Positions 12,681 through 26,199 are shown, counted from the stretch's first letter. The stretch is 64,000 nt of DNA from Albula goreensis (GCA_022829145.1 CM040765.1:17451792-17515791), one strand, 5' to 3'. A program made the numbers and translations. The notes: generated by a model not told the origin, from the letters alone.

Positions 12681-13635
12681 TTATTTTGTCAAAAAATAAA
12701 AATTAAAAAAATTGTATATAGTTCTCTCCACTTGTCCTCCCCCCAAATGTGCCTAAGATTGAGTAAACCAGCTCGGCGATAAGTAGAACTCACCTGAGTG
12801 GATTACAATGAGAACTTTTATTTTTTCTCTTGTTTTTGTGCTTATTGAGTCAGTTTTTGTGCTATTGAGTCAGATTTGTAATCTAAAACATTGTCTGTGT
12901 TTAGGGCTCTTTTTCTTGCGAATGTAAAAGTGACGGGTTTGATTTTTTTTTCTCTGGTATTACATGGAACAAAAGCTTTTTCATTGCCCTGTTGCTAAAT
13001 GTTCATAGTTTTGGGTATTTACCTACCCTTGATACTCATGTGAACCTGAGAAGTCCTGTGATTTCCTCCACCTGGTTCCTTTATGGCTGGATCGGCTGCC
13101 GAGTGGGTGGCAATCATCTTTCCATGCGCTTCCATTCCTACCATTTTCAGTTTTTTTAAACCAAAACTTCCTTTTATCATCGCTGGAGCAGTTATCTGGA
13201 ATCAGATGTCTGTGGAGTTTTGTGTTCACCCTGAAGCAGGTGCAGAGCCTAATGGAATGTTTGTTGTTGTCATGGGAGTTGTTGTCACTGGTTTGTAAAA
13301 GGGGCAATGGGATGTTTTCCTGACTTATACCTCAGGGAGCCATCCATCCCATTCTGAAGTGCAGGAATAAAAGGAGACTTCGGCTTTCCACGCTGTGACA
13401 AAAGTGCCTGAAAGTGAGCCAGGCTTCTGTGGGTCTGAGTCTGAGTGTCTCATACAGTAGGACAGGGATGCAGCTGTGAGCCCTGAAACTGGGGGTGTCC
13501 CAGTCCTAGCCCCAGGTCCCAGCTAAATTTTCTCACCCAATATTGGTAAGATCGCTTTCCTTAGAATCTGGTATCAAGCCAGTGCCATGTCACTTGATAT
13601 GGACAAGATGTATTTCGCTTGGGTTTAGCATTAGC

Positions 13636-13853
13636 CAAACAAAGACTTAACATTTAGTAGCTATCCAGAATGACTATCCAGATGTTACATTTCTACACAC
13701 TTTCTCCATTTATACAGCTGGATATTTTACCGGAGCAGTTTGGGTCAACGCACCTTGCTAAAGGGTACAACAACAATGCCCTACCTGGGAATCGAGCCCA
13801 CCACCTTTGAGTTGGGGGACAAGCTCCTTAACCATTATACTGCACTGTTGCCC
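13636..13853 (-). mobile_element. tRNA-derived SINE, - strand
   Basis: On the - strand an A-box-like AGTATAATGGTTAAGGAGC is followed by a B-box-like GGGCTCGATTCCC. Next comes a body reading TTGTACCCTTTAGCAAGGTG and TCCAGCTGTATAAATGG, typical of teleost SINEs. The copy is diverged toward its tail. Confidence 0.7.
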
Positions 13854-15725
13854 ATACATGCCCTCGCAATCACACTCCTCTTAATCATATGTGGTCACAT
13901 AACATGATGCTTGCACCGTTTGACCACCCTGGCAGCGCTGCGGTCTGTCTCCAGAACACCCGGCATGCGGGTCACTCTGTGAGGAGCCCCCTGGGGGGGG
14001 CTGGTGTTTTTAGGCTTTTTATTGAGGGAGGGAGGATTCTGGCGACACCTCAGACACGCGGTCATTCCCCCCCCAATCCCCAAAATCAGATGTGAAATTT
14101 ATTTTCGGACGAGTTCACACGCATGACTCAGAAAATACATTCGGCTTTTCAGCCTCCTGAACTCAAAGGACGCGGCGGTGCCAGAACAAGTGTGATTTCT
14201 GTGTTATTTTTAACCCTGGAATGATCCCTGCTCACGAAACACAGCTGAGCCCTGGTGAGTCCCGCTGTGACTTAACCTTTTTACGTGTCCTTTCCTAACA
14301 TAGTGCAAAGGGCACAAACTCTGCCAGACCTGCCTCCAGAACCTGGAACAGAAATGGAGGATAGAGAGAGCGGGAGGAGAGGAGCGCTATGAGGAGATAC
14401 AGACCTCGTCCGTATGCGTAGCGTTCCACTTCCTTATTCTCTCCCTCCCTTCCTTCCTTCCTTTGTCTTGTCACTGATCTGAGGTCAGAGCTTGATTGAG
14501 CAGGTGGTGATTCTTCCACATTGCTTTCCCCTGTCCATGGTTCCTAGATCAGCTGAAGGGAGAGCTGTAATTTCACCATTCCATCTTTTGTTCCTGGTCT
14601 TCATGCTCTGAAAAAAATACTTAATGAAAGATAACAGAAGCTGCACAATTTGTGAAAAAAATGTCTTGAAATAAGCAAAATGATCTGCTGATGGAATATG
14701 CAAATTTTACTTGGAGCAAGGAAAATAACAAACACCAGTATCAGTCCAATCCGGTTGTATACGCAGGTATTAATTTGCCACGTGGGTAAGCCAGTTAAAG
14801 TCATCAATCTAATTGCAGTCTCGTGACCTTTGGACCTGGCTCGGTGGGAACCTGCAGATTTGCAAACTGATCATGTGTTGACTTTGTGGTGACAAGACAG
14901 GTAATGTATTTGGTGCTGCATCAGTAGTGTGAAAAATATTGTGTGTGGAAGTCTAGTTGACACGTGAATGGCTGGTCACGTTTGTAGCTGCTTCCTCCTG
15001 GTTCTGTAAGGGAGATTTGTTGTGGGCTGATAGCATAACTCTGTATGGGTGGGGAACAATGACGGAAAAAGTGTTGAGGGAAAAAAAGGAGACGTGCGTG
15101 TGTGAGCACGACCCTGAAGTATTTTTGTTTGAAAAGAGAGAATGGCAGATTTTGTTAGTTTTATCCTCGTTCTGTATGAGTTTTCGTGCTGGTTGGCAGC
15201 TTTCGTGCCGCTGGCTTGGCTTGGAGTCTGAATTGATTAAAGTTCTCTCTGTGGTCAGGCGGAATGTGCAATAAAAGTCCTTCATCAGTCATTTAAGTGG
15301 TAACATTTCAGCGTTTTCTGTTCCAGCTCTGTTCTGTTCTGCCGTTTTTTCCCCCTGTAGCTTGCGTTTAAAAACTCGTTAAAGGCGTTGATATCCAGGA
15401 TGCCATTTTGGCTGCAGGTCATCGCTGAATCTGCATGTGCTATTTTACTTACCGCCGAGTTCATCTCTGTTTAACAAGCGTGCTTTAAATGAGGTGCCGA
15501 GCACGGTCAGAGTCGGAGCGGTGACACGCAATCGTTTCTGTGGAGCAGCGTATTTATTTCTCGTTTCTTCCTTTTTCTCATTTCTGGAGCCTGTTGTGTG
15601 CCAAGAGCTGGGCATCAGGCAGCCCGTCCTGAGGGTTGCCAGAGTGGGTGATTTTTCCCCCCAGATATTAGGGGATTTGTAAAATAATTAATGCGTAGAG
15701 CTTCTGAATAAATGTGGATAGGAGT

Positions 15726-15812
15726 CATGGAGTGTGTGTGTGTGGGTGTGTGTGTGCATGCACGTGCATGCGTGTCTGTGTGTGTGTGTGTTTGTGTGCA
15801 TGCGTGTGTGTT
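15726..15812. repeat. (TG)n microsatellite, interrupted
   Basis: Alternating TG with GCATGC-like interruptions, directly visible. Confidence 0.85.
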
Positions 15813-15971
15813 CGTGGATTGCAGCAGGTAAAGCTGCTGTGTTAACATGGGTACATTCTCCAGACAGAGCGCTGGATCTTCAGGCTGTAAAGGGAATGGG
15901 GTGAAAGTTGAGCTCAGAGACGGTTTCTGTCAGCTGGGGGAGGGAGTCTGTACCAGCCAGCTTCAAAACCA

Positions 15972-16063
15972 CACGCACACACACACACACGCACACAAAC
16001 ACACATGCATGCACACACACACACGCACACAAACACACATGCATGCACACACACACACACACT
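15972..16063. repeat. (CA)n microsatellite with internal duplication
   Basis: CA repeats interrupted by ACACATGCATGC. The block is present twice in tandem with a period of about 46 bp. Confidence 0.85.
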
Positions 16064-16194
16064 GTAATGTAGTTCAGTGGGGCACATCCATTAAGTGTTT
16101 TTTCCCTCTTGATCCCATCTGTCGCCCTCCCCTCTGTACAGACAGGAACTGACTCGTTTGTTTTTCCTTTTTGTGGGAATGGGGTGGTGATGGT

Positions 16195-16272
16195 TTTGTG
16201 TGTGTGTGTGTGTGTGTATGTGTGTGTGTGTGTGCATGCGTGTTTGTGTGCGTGTGTGTGTGTGTGTGTGCT
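16195..16272. repeat. (TG)n microsatellite
   Basis: TG repeat with TATG and GCATGCG interruptions. It lies opposite in orientation to the CA tract 130 bp away, so the two could pair. Confidence 0.85.
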
Positions 16273-16602
16273 TTGCCTTTTACCTCCACATGGCCGTATC
16301 AGCATGCTCTCTATTGTTTTGGCCATCAGATTTTATCAGACAGCACGTTAGTTATAAAAAAAAATTGTTTGCGAGAGAGGGTATCTGTGTGAGAGATGGT
16401 GAACTTGAATGTGTGTGTTCTTGTGTATGTGTGTGAAAGTGTGTGTGTGTGGTGTGTGTTTGAGTAAGAGTTAGTGTAAGTCTGGAAATCCTCCCTGCTT
16501 TCAGTGTGGTGAGTAACAGAGTGGAGCTGCCACAGTGTCAGAAGTGCAGCCAAAATCCAGCAGAGAAACGTGGGAACAGCCTGAGTGCAGATCTCTATCC
16601 AG

Positions 16603-16703
16603 AGCTGTGTGTGTGTGTGTGTGCACGAGTGTGTGTGTGTGTTTGCGCGCGAGTGTGTGTGTGTGTGCATGCGAGTGTGTGTGTGTGCGTGTGTGTGTGC
16701 ATG
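16603..16703. repeat. (TG)n microsatellite with CGAGTG interruptions
   Basis: Four TG blocks separated by CACGAG, CGCGCGAG or CATGCGAG, directly visible. Confidence 0.85.
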
Positions 16704-17339
16704 TTTTTTTGTGTTTAGGTATGTGAAAGAGAATGCGTCCTTATGTGAGTGTTCTGTTTTTGTGTGAAAGATGGCTAGTGTTTGAGTTTGTACTCTGAAT
16801 CAGTGTAATGGCAGTGATAAGCATGTGGCTTGGTAGAGGCACAGGGAAAGGAAAGTAAAAGAAACATCAGTGGAATGAAAGCTGAAGCTGAAAGTGAAGC
16901 TGAGGGCGTCTGAAGTGTCCAGGCGGTGTGGGCCGGGCTGGGCCGGGCCTGGCCGGGGGATTATCCCTTCGTCTCTGTTTTCAGACGGACGTGGAGATCG
17001 TGTTCGTACAGGACGCTCCCGTCTGTGGCCGCCGCATTCCTCCGCTGTGTGTAAATCAGCAGGGTTGTGGAGTGGCAGCGTAATTGCGTGTAAGTATGAC
17101 AGATATGTTTCCTTTTCCCCCCGGCGGGCCCGACGTGCTAGCTCCATGCTCCCGGGCGGTTTGGGAGCGAGGGCGCGGTCCGCTCCCTGATTTCTGCGGA
17201 TATTGCCCTCTCCTCCACGTCGAGGCAGAGGGCTCCTTGTCACTCTTGCTGTGTGGCGTTTGCGCCCTGGCCTTCTGGGGGATGGGAAACCATTTAAAAA
17301 GTTGGACAATAACAAAGAGCTGATTCTTTGCCTGTAGGC

Positions 17340-17736
17340 TAAGGTGACCAGATTTCTGAAATGAAAATCGGGGACACTTTTTCATTTGGCAGGCATATAT
17401 TATTAAAATGACCAATGTTAATGTCTACGAAGTAAAAAAACAGGGACAGTTCTGGTTCCGGTAATTTAAATTGGAACATGGTAAACCGAGTCAGAAAATC
17501 GTAGTTTACAGTAGCACGATGGCGAGTGAAGTTTAAACTATGGAACTCATAATAAAATGGTCAAACTGCATGCTTCAGTAGAGTGCATTTAATTATCTTC
17601 CCAGTCACAATAACATCCAATAACACAATAACGACATTTTGGTTTGAATGCACAGCAGAAATCGGGGACATTTCCCGGGGACAGGTTCCCAAGATCAGGG
17701 ACTGTCTCTGGACATTGGGGATATCTGGTCATCCTA
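17340..17736. mobile_element. Non-autonomous hAT-type DNA transposon (MITE), 397 bp
   Basis: The left end TAAGGTGACCAGAT and the reverse complement of the right end, TAGGATGACCAGAT, form 14-bp terminal inverted repeats with two mismatches. The element is flanked by an exact 8-bp direct repeat CTGTAGGC (17332-17339 and 17737-17744), which fits the target duplication size of hAT transposons. No transposase frame lies inside, so it must have been mobilised in trans. Confidence 0.8.
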
Positions 17737-18430
17737 CTGTAGGCCTCAGCATAATTTGAGCATTTTACTTGTTCGCAGGTGACATTGATACTTTTTTATT
17801 CCACTTGATTGTTTTCTCTCAGTACACAATCTATAAACAAATATAAACTCTGTTATGCTTAATTTTGGCTGATTTAACAGTTAAACAAACTATTTCATGT
17901 TTTCGTGCTAATTATGGCATTTCTATGGTGATAATGGGGCTGAAGTATGGAGCAGGGAGAATGATAGAGTACACTGCGGTAATTTGGCATGGATTTATCA
18001 GTTAATCCAAATTTCATATAGGTGACCACACCACAGAGAAGCTCCAGCTCTCCTCGTGCATACAGAAATTTTCATTTTAGCATGCATTGATTTCTGTAAA
18101 CAGGTCATATCAATTGTGACCACTTAATATGCAATTGTGGTTATTTTCTAATTTGTTTCACCATTTTATAGCATTTTTATTATTTTCTTTTATTGTTGTT
18201 TACCTATTAAAGGATCAGTGAATAATTTTCTAGGTTTTCTCAAAAGTCGTTTCTTTTTTTTTTTTTTTTTCAAATCCACAGTGGAAAATTGTAATTGTAA
18301 AGTGTTGTGTGACAACCTATATGCTCAAAATTAAACTTACTGGCAATATTACAGGAATATTACTGTTCCCATGCTGTACAGATAAATGTGCATAAATGAC
18401 GTGGTTGTCCTGTCTGTGTGCTGATCTCAG

Positions 18431-18485
18431 GTGCGTGTGGTGGAGAGAGCTTTCTAAGGCCTTGGGCCCTCCTGTCAGACACTAG
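18431..18485 (+). other. Possible internal untranslated exon upstream of nek6
   Basis: A 55-bp segment bounded by a plausible acceptor (GCTGATCTCAG) and a strong donor (CTAG|GTGAGT). It has no conserved reading frame, so it could only be 5' UTR. Based on splice-site strength alone. Confidence 0.2.
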
Positions 18486-19446
18486 GTGAGTACAAAAACC
18501 TTTACCCACAATCCCATTCAATTACAGTCTAACCTCAAAGATATGAACCTTGGTTTACCTCCAAACCCAGTTAAATTATGGTGTCACATCAAAGATATGA
18601 ACCTCAAGGTTATGGATGTTTGTATTGTAGCTCAGCCCAGCGTGGTATGAAACTGGAAGTAACTTTCACACTTAAGCTTCATCAATCCCCTCACTATCAC
18701 GAAGCATAAAGGTGAGCTTTTAACTGATGCAAATCACACATTCCATTGTCAAAAAATGTAGACAGAGCACTATTGCTTAAAGAAGCAACACCGGGAGAGC
18801 AAAAAGTGTCCAGTATACAGCATCAAACAGTTTGAACAGTTTGAACAAAGGTGTCAAAAGTGTCATGTCACTCAAAAAATATTATCTGGAAAGGCAACAT
18901 GGATAAAAAAAAAATCCAATTAAGGATGAAAATTCCTTAGAGTGTATTTTGCCAATACTTCCCAACATTGCTTAAGTTAGAAAGGCTCTCTCTCACTCGC
19001 TAATCATGGTATCAGAGAGGGGCTAGGGGGGTTTAGAGGTTCAGAATAAGAATCTTCACATTGGGGAGGTTAAATTAGGGCATGAAGGGTTAGTGGTACG
19101 GGGCCGGCCAAAGGTTTCTGTGCTGTTTCCTCTCTATGTTGCCCGGTTTCAGACTTGATGCGATATCGAACTTTTGTTTCCCCCCATGGAAACCATAGCA
19201 GACAGGAAGCGGTGGCCTCGGAAGCCACCGCTTTCGCACTGCGTACGCCGACCGCCTCCGACGACTCAGCTCGGCTCACACTTTCCACCCACTGCCACCG
19301 CTGTCATGGAAACAGGCACGCTCCTGCGGCTAAATGTTGCTAGAGGGCCACTCGCTGTCAGTTGTACGAGTGTTGCCCTTCTACTCAGAAACACAGCGAA
19401 AGTGCACGCAGCGATCTGTGTGCTGTTGCCATTGTCTAGCTGATCA

Positions 19447-19615
19447 ATATAGTTTAATGGTTAGGCAGTTGTGCTCATAACTCGCAACAGGGCATGCAGG
19501 TTCAAATCCCACACAAAGCACTGATGTTATACCTTTGAGCAGGGTACTTTGCTGGTTTTGCTTAATTTAATATCTGGCTGTAGTAATGGATTGTGTGTGG
19601 TAAGCTTTTTAAGTT
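19447..19615 (+). mobile_element. tRNA-derived SINE, + strand
   Basis: An A-box-like TATAGTTTAATGGTTAGGC is followed by the B-box GGTTCAAATCCC, then ACCTTTGAGCAGGGTACTTT, the same body segment as in the 13636 copy, and a T-rich tract near 19620. Confidence 0.7.
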
Positions 19616-20019
19616 AGATTTTTTTTTTTTTTTTTTTTGTTTTCTCATGTCGTACATGGATACACAGGGAGAAAATTTTTTTGAATTGTTATGAATATAT
19701 CAAAGACAGCTGATAATTGTGCTTCATTTGCATGCTTGATGGCAGGACTACTGTGGCTAGTTTCTAAATATAAAGCGAAATTATGTACGCCTGTACGTTA
19801 TTCCTCTGTACATAAAGTGAGGAACACTTTAGTGTGGTTGTCCCTTTGTCTCTGCGTCAGTTTCTTTTTTTCATGTGAGAACTTGATTTGGTCAATTGGA
19901 AACTGCTGAGCCCAGCTCTTGCATGGTAGATGGTGTCACTTCCTCTTCATGCAAACCCTTTTTCCCTCCCATAGTCTTTAATGCTGCCGGTGAAGGTCAC
20001 ACTGAAGGCATGGTGGAAA

Positions 20020-20265
20020 TTGATGGGGTAGCTAGCATGTAGATACTTTGCTACCTTGCTTGTAGAGTGCTGGGTTGTAGGTGATGTGCCAGCTGACTTG
20101 TAAGTAATATGCTAGCTAATCTGTCAGTGATGGGATGGCTATCTTGTTGGCAATATGCCAGTTAGCTTCTAGGTATTATCTCGGCTAAGATGTGCATTGC
20201 TTGTAGATGATCTGGGAACTAGCATGAAGGTGATGTGGTAGTGAGTTTGAAGTTGGTGGGCTAAC
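20020..20265. repeat. Degenerate GCTAGC/TTGTAGGTGATG-rich tandem repeat
   Basis: Repeated words such as GCTAGC, CTTGTAG, GTGATG and ATGCCAG recur about every 30-40 bp with heavy divergence. Likely an old minisatellite. Confidence 0.4.
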
Positions 20266-21311
20266 TACATAGTGAAAAATAAATAATGTGTTTGCCTCCA
20301 TTTCAGAGAAACTGAAATTGGAGCAAAGTGCTCGCCCAGCACGCCAGACGGAGTAAAGCCGTGGTAGATCTGTTCTAAGCCAGAGAGGAGGAGAGATAAG
20401 GAAAGAGAGAGACTGACGGACGCGTGACGGAGAAACAGAAACTGTTTCCACATAATAGCGTGTCACAGATGCAGCGCTGCAGAGTGTGGCAGACCTCAGC
20501 GGGATTCTAAGAAAGCAGATAGCGCTGGCACTTTCTGAGTGTGTGTGTGTGTATGTGCATAGGATGCCATAAGTTCCATTGCACATTTGATTAGGAAAGT
20601 AGAAAAGCTGTATGTGCTCCAAAATAACCTTTAAAGTGCTGTTATTGGACTCGCATGCAGAATTTATCACACTATCGGTAGAGGCAGACGCTGTGCATTG
20701 TTTGCTGTTTTGCCCTCGCCCTTCTCAAGAGCCATAATGAAAAGGCACTTTTCATTGTTCCACCAAATGTGCGGCATCTGGCTCTCATGATATGAGATGT
20801 ATTTGAGCCACGTCAAACAGTGTGTTAATCATTTGAGTGGAATGAATGCACTTTGAAGATTACATGTTTATTTTTATTCATTTATCAATGTTTTGGACTC
20901 CAATCCAAAGGAAGAAATATGTACATTTTTTGTTAGTTTTGAGCTAAGCAGTTTTGATGTGGCAGTGGCAGAGACTCTTTGAATGCTGTCACAGTCACTG
21001 CCACACTTTGTGTGTCTGAAAGAGAGTCTCTATGTGCTAGTTGGATGAAGTACATTATCAGCTTAGCTCTCTGGGATGGTCTGCCCAGAAACAAACAAAT
21101 ATGACTGGATAACTGAAACGTCACTTCAAGGGCTTGGTGACCACAGCGGAAAGGTGTTAAAAGCCACCCGCCATACGAAGCTGTGCTCACCATTGGTGAG
21201 AATGCGGCCTGCAAGCAGCTAGTCCAATGGATCGGTGGAAAGTCAGAACAAAACAGCTTCTCTTTGTTTCTCCACATGTACTCGGTGACTTTATATGGGT
21301 TTTTGAAACTG

Positions 21312-21314
<3 letters not shown>

Positions 21315-21357
<43 letters not shown>
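21315..21357. repeat. (GA)n microsatellite next to the nek6 start exon
   Basis: About 21 GA units, ending about 60 bp before the predicted acceptor of the first coding exon. Confidence 0.9.
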
Positions 21358-21360
<3 letters not shown>

Positions 21361-21443
21361 TATAATAGTATGTGTGTCACAGACTGAGCTGAGGTCTCTG
21401 TGTGTCTGGGCTGTAACAGGACTCAGAGGGCCTTGCTGCCAGC

Positions 21444-21524
21444 ATGGAGGGGCACACCAGCCATCTGCAGCACAACTATGAGGATCAGAACAAGCTCTAC
21501 AAGCTGCCTGGCCAGGAAGACCAG
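21444..21524 (+). CDS. nek6: nek6 coding exon 1 (start codon)
   Basis: ATG at 21444 opens 27 codons ([15 protein letters not shown]...), ending at a GTGAGA donor in phase 0. The exon probably begins at 21420, after the acceptor CTGTAACAG, so about 24 nt of 5' UTR precede the ATG. This N-terminal tail is poorly conserved in NEK6/7, so the start rests on splice phase and on being the only ATG in this exon that joins in frame to exon 2. Confidence 0.7.
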
Positions 21525-24500
21525 GTGAGATCTACTTCCTGTTTTACATCATCAGCTTCCTGTTCCATCCACCCCACTCATCTAAACTATGCAGTTTCTC
21601 TCACCAATGTCATTCATTCTTTCAGTCTCTCATCTGATATGTAACCTATTTTTTACTCGGGTGAATGGAAATCATTTACAGTAACATGTATTTAGTAAGA
21701 TGTGACCTGGTAGTCACCCCTGGAGCTCAGCCCTTAACTCAGTCCGTAAATGTAAAACTCTCAAGAACACACACACATACATGCAAACACACACACACAC
21801 ACACATGCACTTACACGTGCACAGAAATTATAGAGTTTACAATATGAAGTTACATAGTTCTGAAGTAATTGAAGTAATTATCCAGTTAATTTGTCTTGTT
21901 GTTGTAAACTGCAAACCCGCTGAGCTGGATGACATTAAACCTGACAGCTCTGAATTAGCTGAGGAGGTATGACAATATCCAGTAATAAAAGCATAAAAAG
22001 AGGCAAGGAAAACCAAGGTAAGGAGAAATAGGGGTCTGGTTTTCAGTATACTGCCAAGTCAGATGAGTTAATATTTGTAGGGTTTCATAGTGGAAAAACC
22101 CCTGTAAAGGTGAGGACCAGTCACTGGCAGCATAGTCGCTGGCTCTCCTGGAGTGCATGTAGTGCGTGGCCTGTAGGGTGTAAAATAGTTGCTGGCTCTC
22201 CTGGAGTACTGTGTGTGGTCTGGAAGGTGTAAAATAGTCACTGGTTCTCTCCTGTAGTACTGTGTATGGCCTGCAGGATTTAAAATAGTTATGTCACTCT
22301 TGATATATGAGTGTGAGTGTGTGTGTGTGTGTGTGTGTCTGAGCATATGCTTGCCAGCACAAATGCATACCTAGCGATTTTATCCACAACTGTGGAGCCA
22401 GAAGGGGTGTATGTTTCAGCTCCGCCTTTGTGGCCTGAAGCAGCGAGAGATATGGAATTGTGTCGCGATTAACTGCAATTACACACAGGCACCAAACAGA
22501 TGTTACTGCGATGAAAGGGACCTCTCTTACTTCTTCCCTTTTTTCCTTTTTACTCCTCTCCCTCTCACTCTCTCCATCTCTCTTTTCATCCCTCATGGAG
22601 TCTTCTCGTCTCCTGAGAAACTCTTCCTGGCACAGACTGAAGTGCAGTCTTGGGTGGGCATAGGAACTGCCTTTTTATGTCATGTCAGGTTGAAACAGAT
22701 ACAGGAGAACAGTCCTGACTGGATTCCCCCTGTCTGGAAATAGAACTTACTGCATTGTGATTGGCAGAGTAGACTCGGGTCAGATTCTCACAGAATCGGG
22801 CTCTCTGGAGTGTGACCCATTTCCCGTTATCACCTTTTCTTCAGACCTGTCGTCAGTGAGGTGGAGTGATTGGTGAGAAAATCTTGGATGTGTTCGAAAA
22901 GTAGGCAGTTTTAAATGCACTACTTTCATCAGGCTTACAGCAGAGAGGTATAAACCTGGCACTATCACTCTGAACTGCACTGCTTTCACCAGGCTTACAG
23001 CAGAGAGGTATAAACCTGGCACTATCACTCTGAACTGCACTGCTTTCACCAGGCTTACAGCAGAGAGGTATAAACCTTGCACTAATAGCTCTAAACTCCT
23101 TCAACAAGCCTATAGCCTGAGATATGTAGAGTTATATACCTGGCTCTGTCACTCTGCCTCCACCATGCTCACAGTTGAGAACTACAGGTCTGGCATGTGA
23201 GGCAAATGCCCGTAAACGAAACGACAGGATCTGTCACAAGCGTCCATGGGCGGCGCGCACCCCCTGTCAGATCAGATTAACTAATAGAGCCTCAATGGAA
23301 AGAGATCAGGTCTGCTAAACACATTACACGCCTGGTCGCCTGTTCTATCATACTCGAAAGACCACAATCAGTATAAAAAATCTATTATGATATTTTTTGG
23401 AACATAATGGGTTGCGTTCCAGTTCCAAGTTCCTTTGCTGCTCTGTGTCCCAACCTCACTCCCTGCAGCGCTGTTCTGTAATGAGGGAGAACATTTATCA
23501 CCCTAGATGTGGGTGTTCCACGCTCTGGTACCAACGGTTTTCCCATTCTGCTGTCCGCAAGTGAGAGGGCAGAGCAGAGAATGACGTCACACCTTATAAA
23601 AAACGTAGATAATCACCGATCACTGCTTCGAGCCCAAGAAAGCTTTTATTGGCTACCTGTTCCCAAGCAACTGGAAAAAGAAACAGAGCGTTCCAGCACA
23701 GCGTCCCGGGATTTAGCCACAGACGAAGAGCGTAGAGCCAGCATGTCGTACGGATGTATTACGAATGGTTTGAATGACTGAACGGTGTCGGCGGTAACAT
23801 AAATTACGCTGATATGTGGCCGTGGGGTGAGTGTGGATCCTGGGCTGGGAGTGGAGTCAGGTGCTGGAGACCCCGCTGAGCTGAAAGGCTGTGCTGTCCT
23901 CGGGGGGCAGTCACCTCTGATTGGCCGTGTGCTAGGTGCTAAAATCCCCCCGCATCTCAGCTGGAATGTCAGTGACTCCTGGCCAAGGAAAGCCGGGCTA
24001 ACAAAAATATATGTACATGTAACGTAGTGTGCAGCGATTTAACCGACACACGCTGACACACACGGCTGGAACAAAGGCTTGACTGTCTAGCAGCTGGAGC
24101 GGATCCATAATGCAGTTCTGCGCGAGTTAGCTCAGTACGTTTAGCGGACGGGTCCATATGGCTCCTGCTGAAAAATGACAGTTTAATCTTTATGGGTTTT
24201 TGTACGCATCTATAAAAAGAGTGCAAATGTATTTTTTTAAGCTCAGCAGAGGCCAGTAAGTCTTTGGGAATTTTTTGGAGTCTGTGTTAGAGGCATTGTT
24301 CATGTTGAGTTCAGCAAACTTGCCGTGATGACAAATAATGAAGCATGGCATGGTGAGACACGTTCTAGAGTCATAGATCTTACACTCTAAAATGGTGTTT
24401 TGCTCATAAAATACACAGAATTGGGTCAGTACATCTTTATTAACAGAACAAGATGTCATGTGACAGAGTGCACAACAGCAACATTTCAATTTCTGGGTTC

Positions 24501-25310
24501 AGCACTAAAGAAAAGTTACGTTTTTTTCGGTTAGACTACACTGAATTCTCAAACAATCAATTTCTAATTGGTTATGAAATTTCCCCTTTTTTGTTTTGGG
24601 CTATGAACGACCATTCATATGAATGACAATTCATAGCCCTTTCCAATGTAGTTCCATGGAAGATCTGGCCTCAGCGTGGTGTCCTTTGACTAGGTTTGCC
24701 TTTTGGAGAGAAGTAACCCATAATTCCCTCAAAGGAGTATGTGATGCACTGAGTATTGTGAAACTGTTGACTTTTTGTTGTCTTGTGACCATCTTAACAT
24801 TGTAACATGATCACTCCCTTTTGTTGTCTAAAGAATCAGTTTCTTCATCCAGGAAAATCATTGGTCACACCCTCCATCTGTTCTCTGTTGCCCCCCCCCC
24901 CCAGTTGTCTCTTGGGCCTTCAAATTACCCCTCATAACCTTTCCCAACAGCCTTCAGCCTCTCCGGCCACCAGCCAGGCCTGGGATTGCCGGGAAGGATT
25001 CTGGGAGCGTTGCCACGGTACCCAGTCTGCACCCTCCCTTCCTCTCCCTCTGTACCTGTTGGCAGACAGATCAGTGGATCGCCGTTCCTTTTGTGTGACT
25101 GGCCTTCCATTGCATTTATCGAAACAAATGATTTCACCCGGAAGACCCATTGTGATGTGGAATGCATTTTGCCAGGGTGTCCTGACCCATGTGGAATGTC
25201 CCTTCATGTGTTGTTGTTTTTAAAATCTTGTGAAGGGAAGTTAACTCGAGCAGCAGGAGGGAGCCTTTCGGTTTCTCAGCAGGGTGGCAGATCATTAGAG
25301 TTCCCTGCAC

Positions 25311-25344
<34 letters not shown>

Positions 25345-26199
25345 GGAGAGAGAACATAAAAATTCAAACAAAGGGAGGTCTTGTTGGTTTGAGTTCTTGG
25401 GTTTCGCTATCAGTGTTGCAAAGATGGTCATTTTAAGTTGAAGACCACAGCTTGTGTTTGGGTCCCAACAGTTTTAACCTGAATGTAAAAGTTTGTCTTC
25501 TTCATGATGTCTGAGTGCTTCCGTCTGTATTTCGTAGAGGAACATGCCTGTGTACCAGTACTGCTGCACGCTGGGCAACTTCCGCATAGAGAAGAAGATC
25601 GGTCGTGGCCAGTTCAGTGAGGTCTACAAGGCCACGTACCTGCTGGACGACAAACAGGTGGCCCTGAAGAAGGTGCAGGTGAGTCACATGCCCCGCCCAC
25701 ACCATGCCCAGTGCCCCATTTCCTGCTTGGCCTAAGTACTCCAAAGGGGGTCCTAAAAATCTAACAACAAATGATATTTAAACACAACCTGCTGTTTCCT
25801 CTAAATATTCTTCACTCTTTTTGTTTCGTAGATCTTTGAGATGATGGATGCCAAGGCTAGGCAGGACTGTATTAAAGAAATCGACCTTCTGAAGGTTAGT
25901 CAACAGCACACCCTGTTAGTTACACGCTCACTGTGTGCTGTGTGTGAGTATGTGTGCGTGAAAGAGAGTGAGAGAGAGGAGAGAAAGGAACATTTTAAAG
26001 AGAGGAGATTTTTGGCTTTGTTCAGACATGGATTTATGCATTAAAAACCTTAGTCTAGTAACGTATGGTATTTAAAATCAGAATTAAATAAAGACAATAC
26101 CCATTGAAACAAACCTGACGAACCTTAAACCAACAATGTTTAACATCCAGGTTACATTACTGAACAAATGGAAGGGGGAAAAGAGAGGGAGATGGACAG

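Larger units (their letters stand above)
12260..21419. other. Upstream/5' intron region of nek6 without recognisable coding exons
   Basis: Holds composite NF-E2/GATA-like motifs (12435-12680), a SINE (13636-13853), four TG/CA tracts (15726-16703), a hAT-type element (17340-17736), a second SINE (19447-19615), a degenerate repeat (20020-20265) and a GA tract (21315-21357). Otherwise nothing I can name. Confidence 0.5.

Noticed and set aside
15880..16326. 148-aa frame rich in His-Thr
   Set aside because: Translation of CA/TG microsatellites; composition artefact.
19447..19530. Functional tRNA gene
   Set aside because: A- and B-box-like sequences are present, but the cloverleaf stems do not close and a SINE body follows.
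22780..23107. Repetitive protein (20-aa repeat [20 protein letters not shown])
   Set aside because: By-product of a 60-bp tandem DNA repeat in an intron; no start or splice support.
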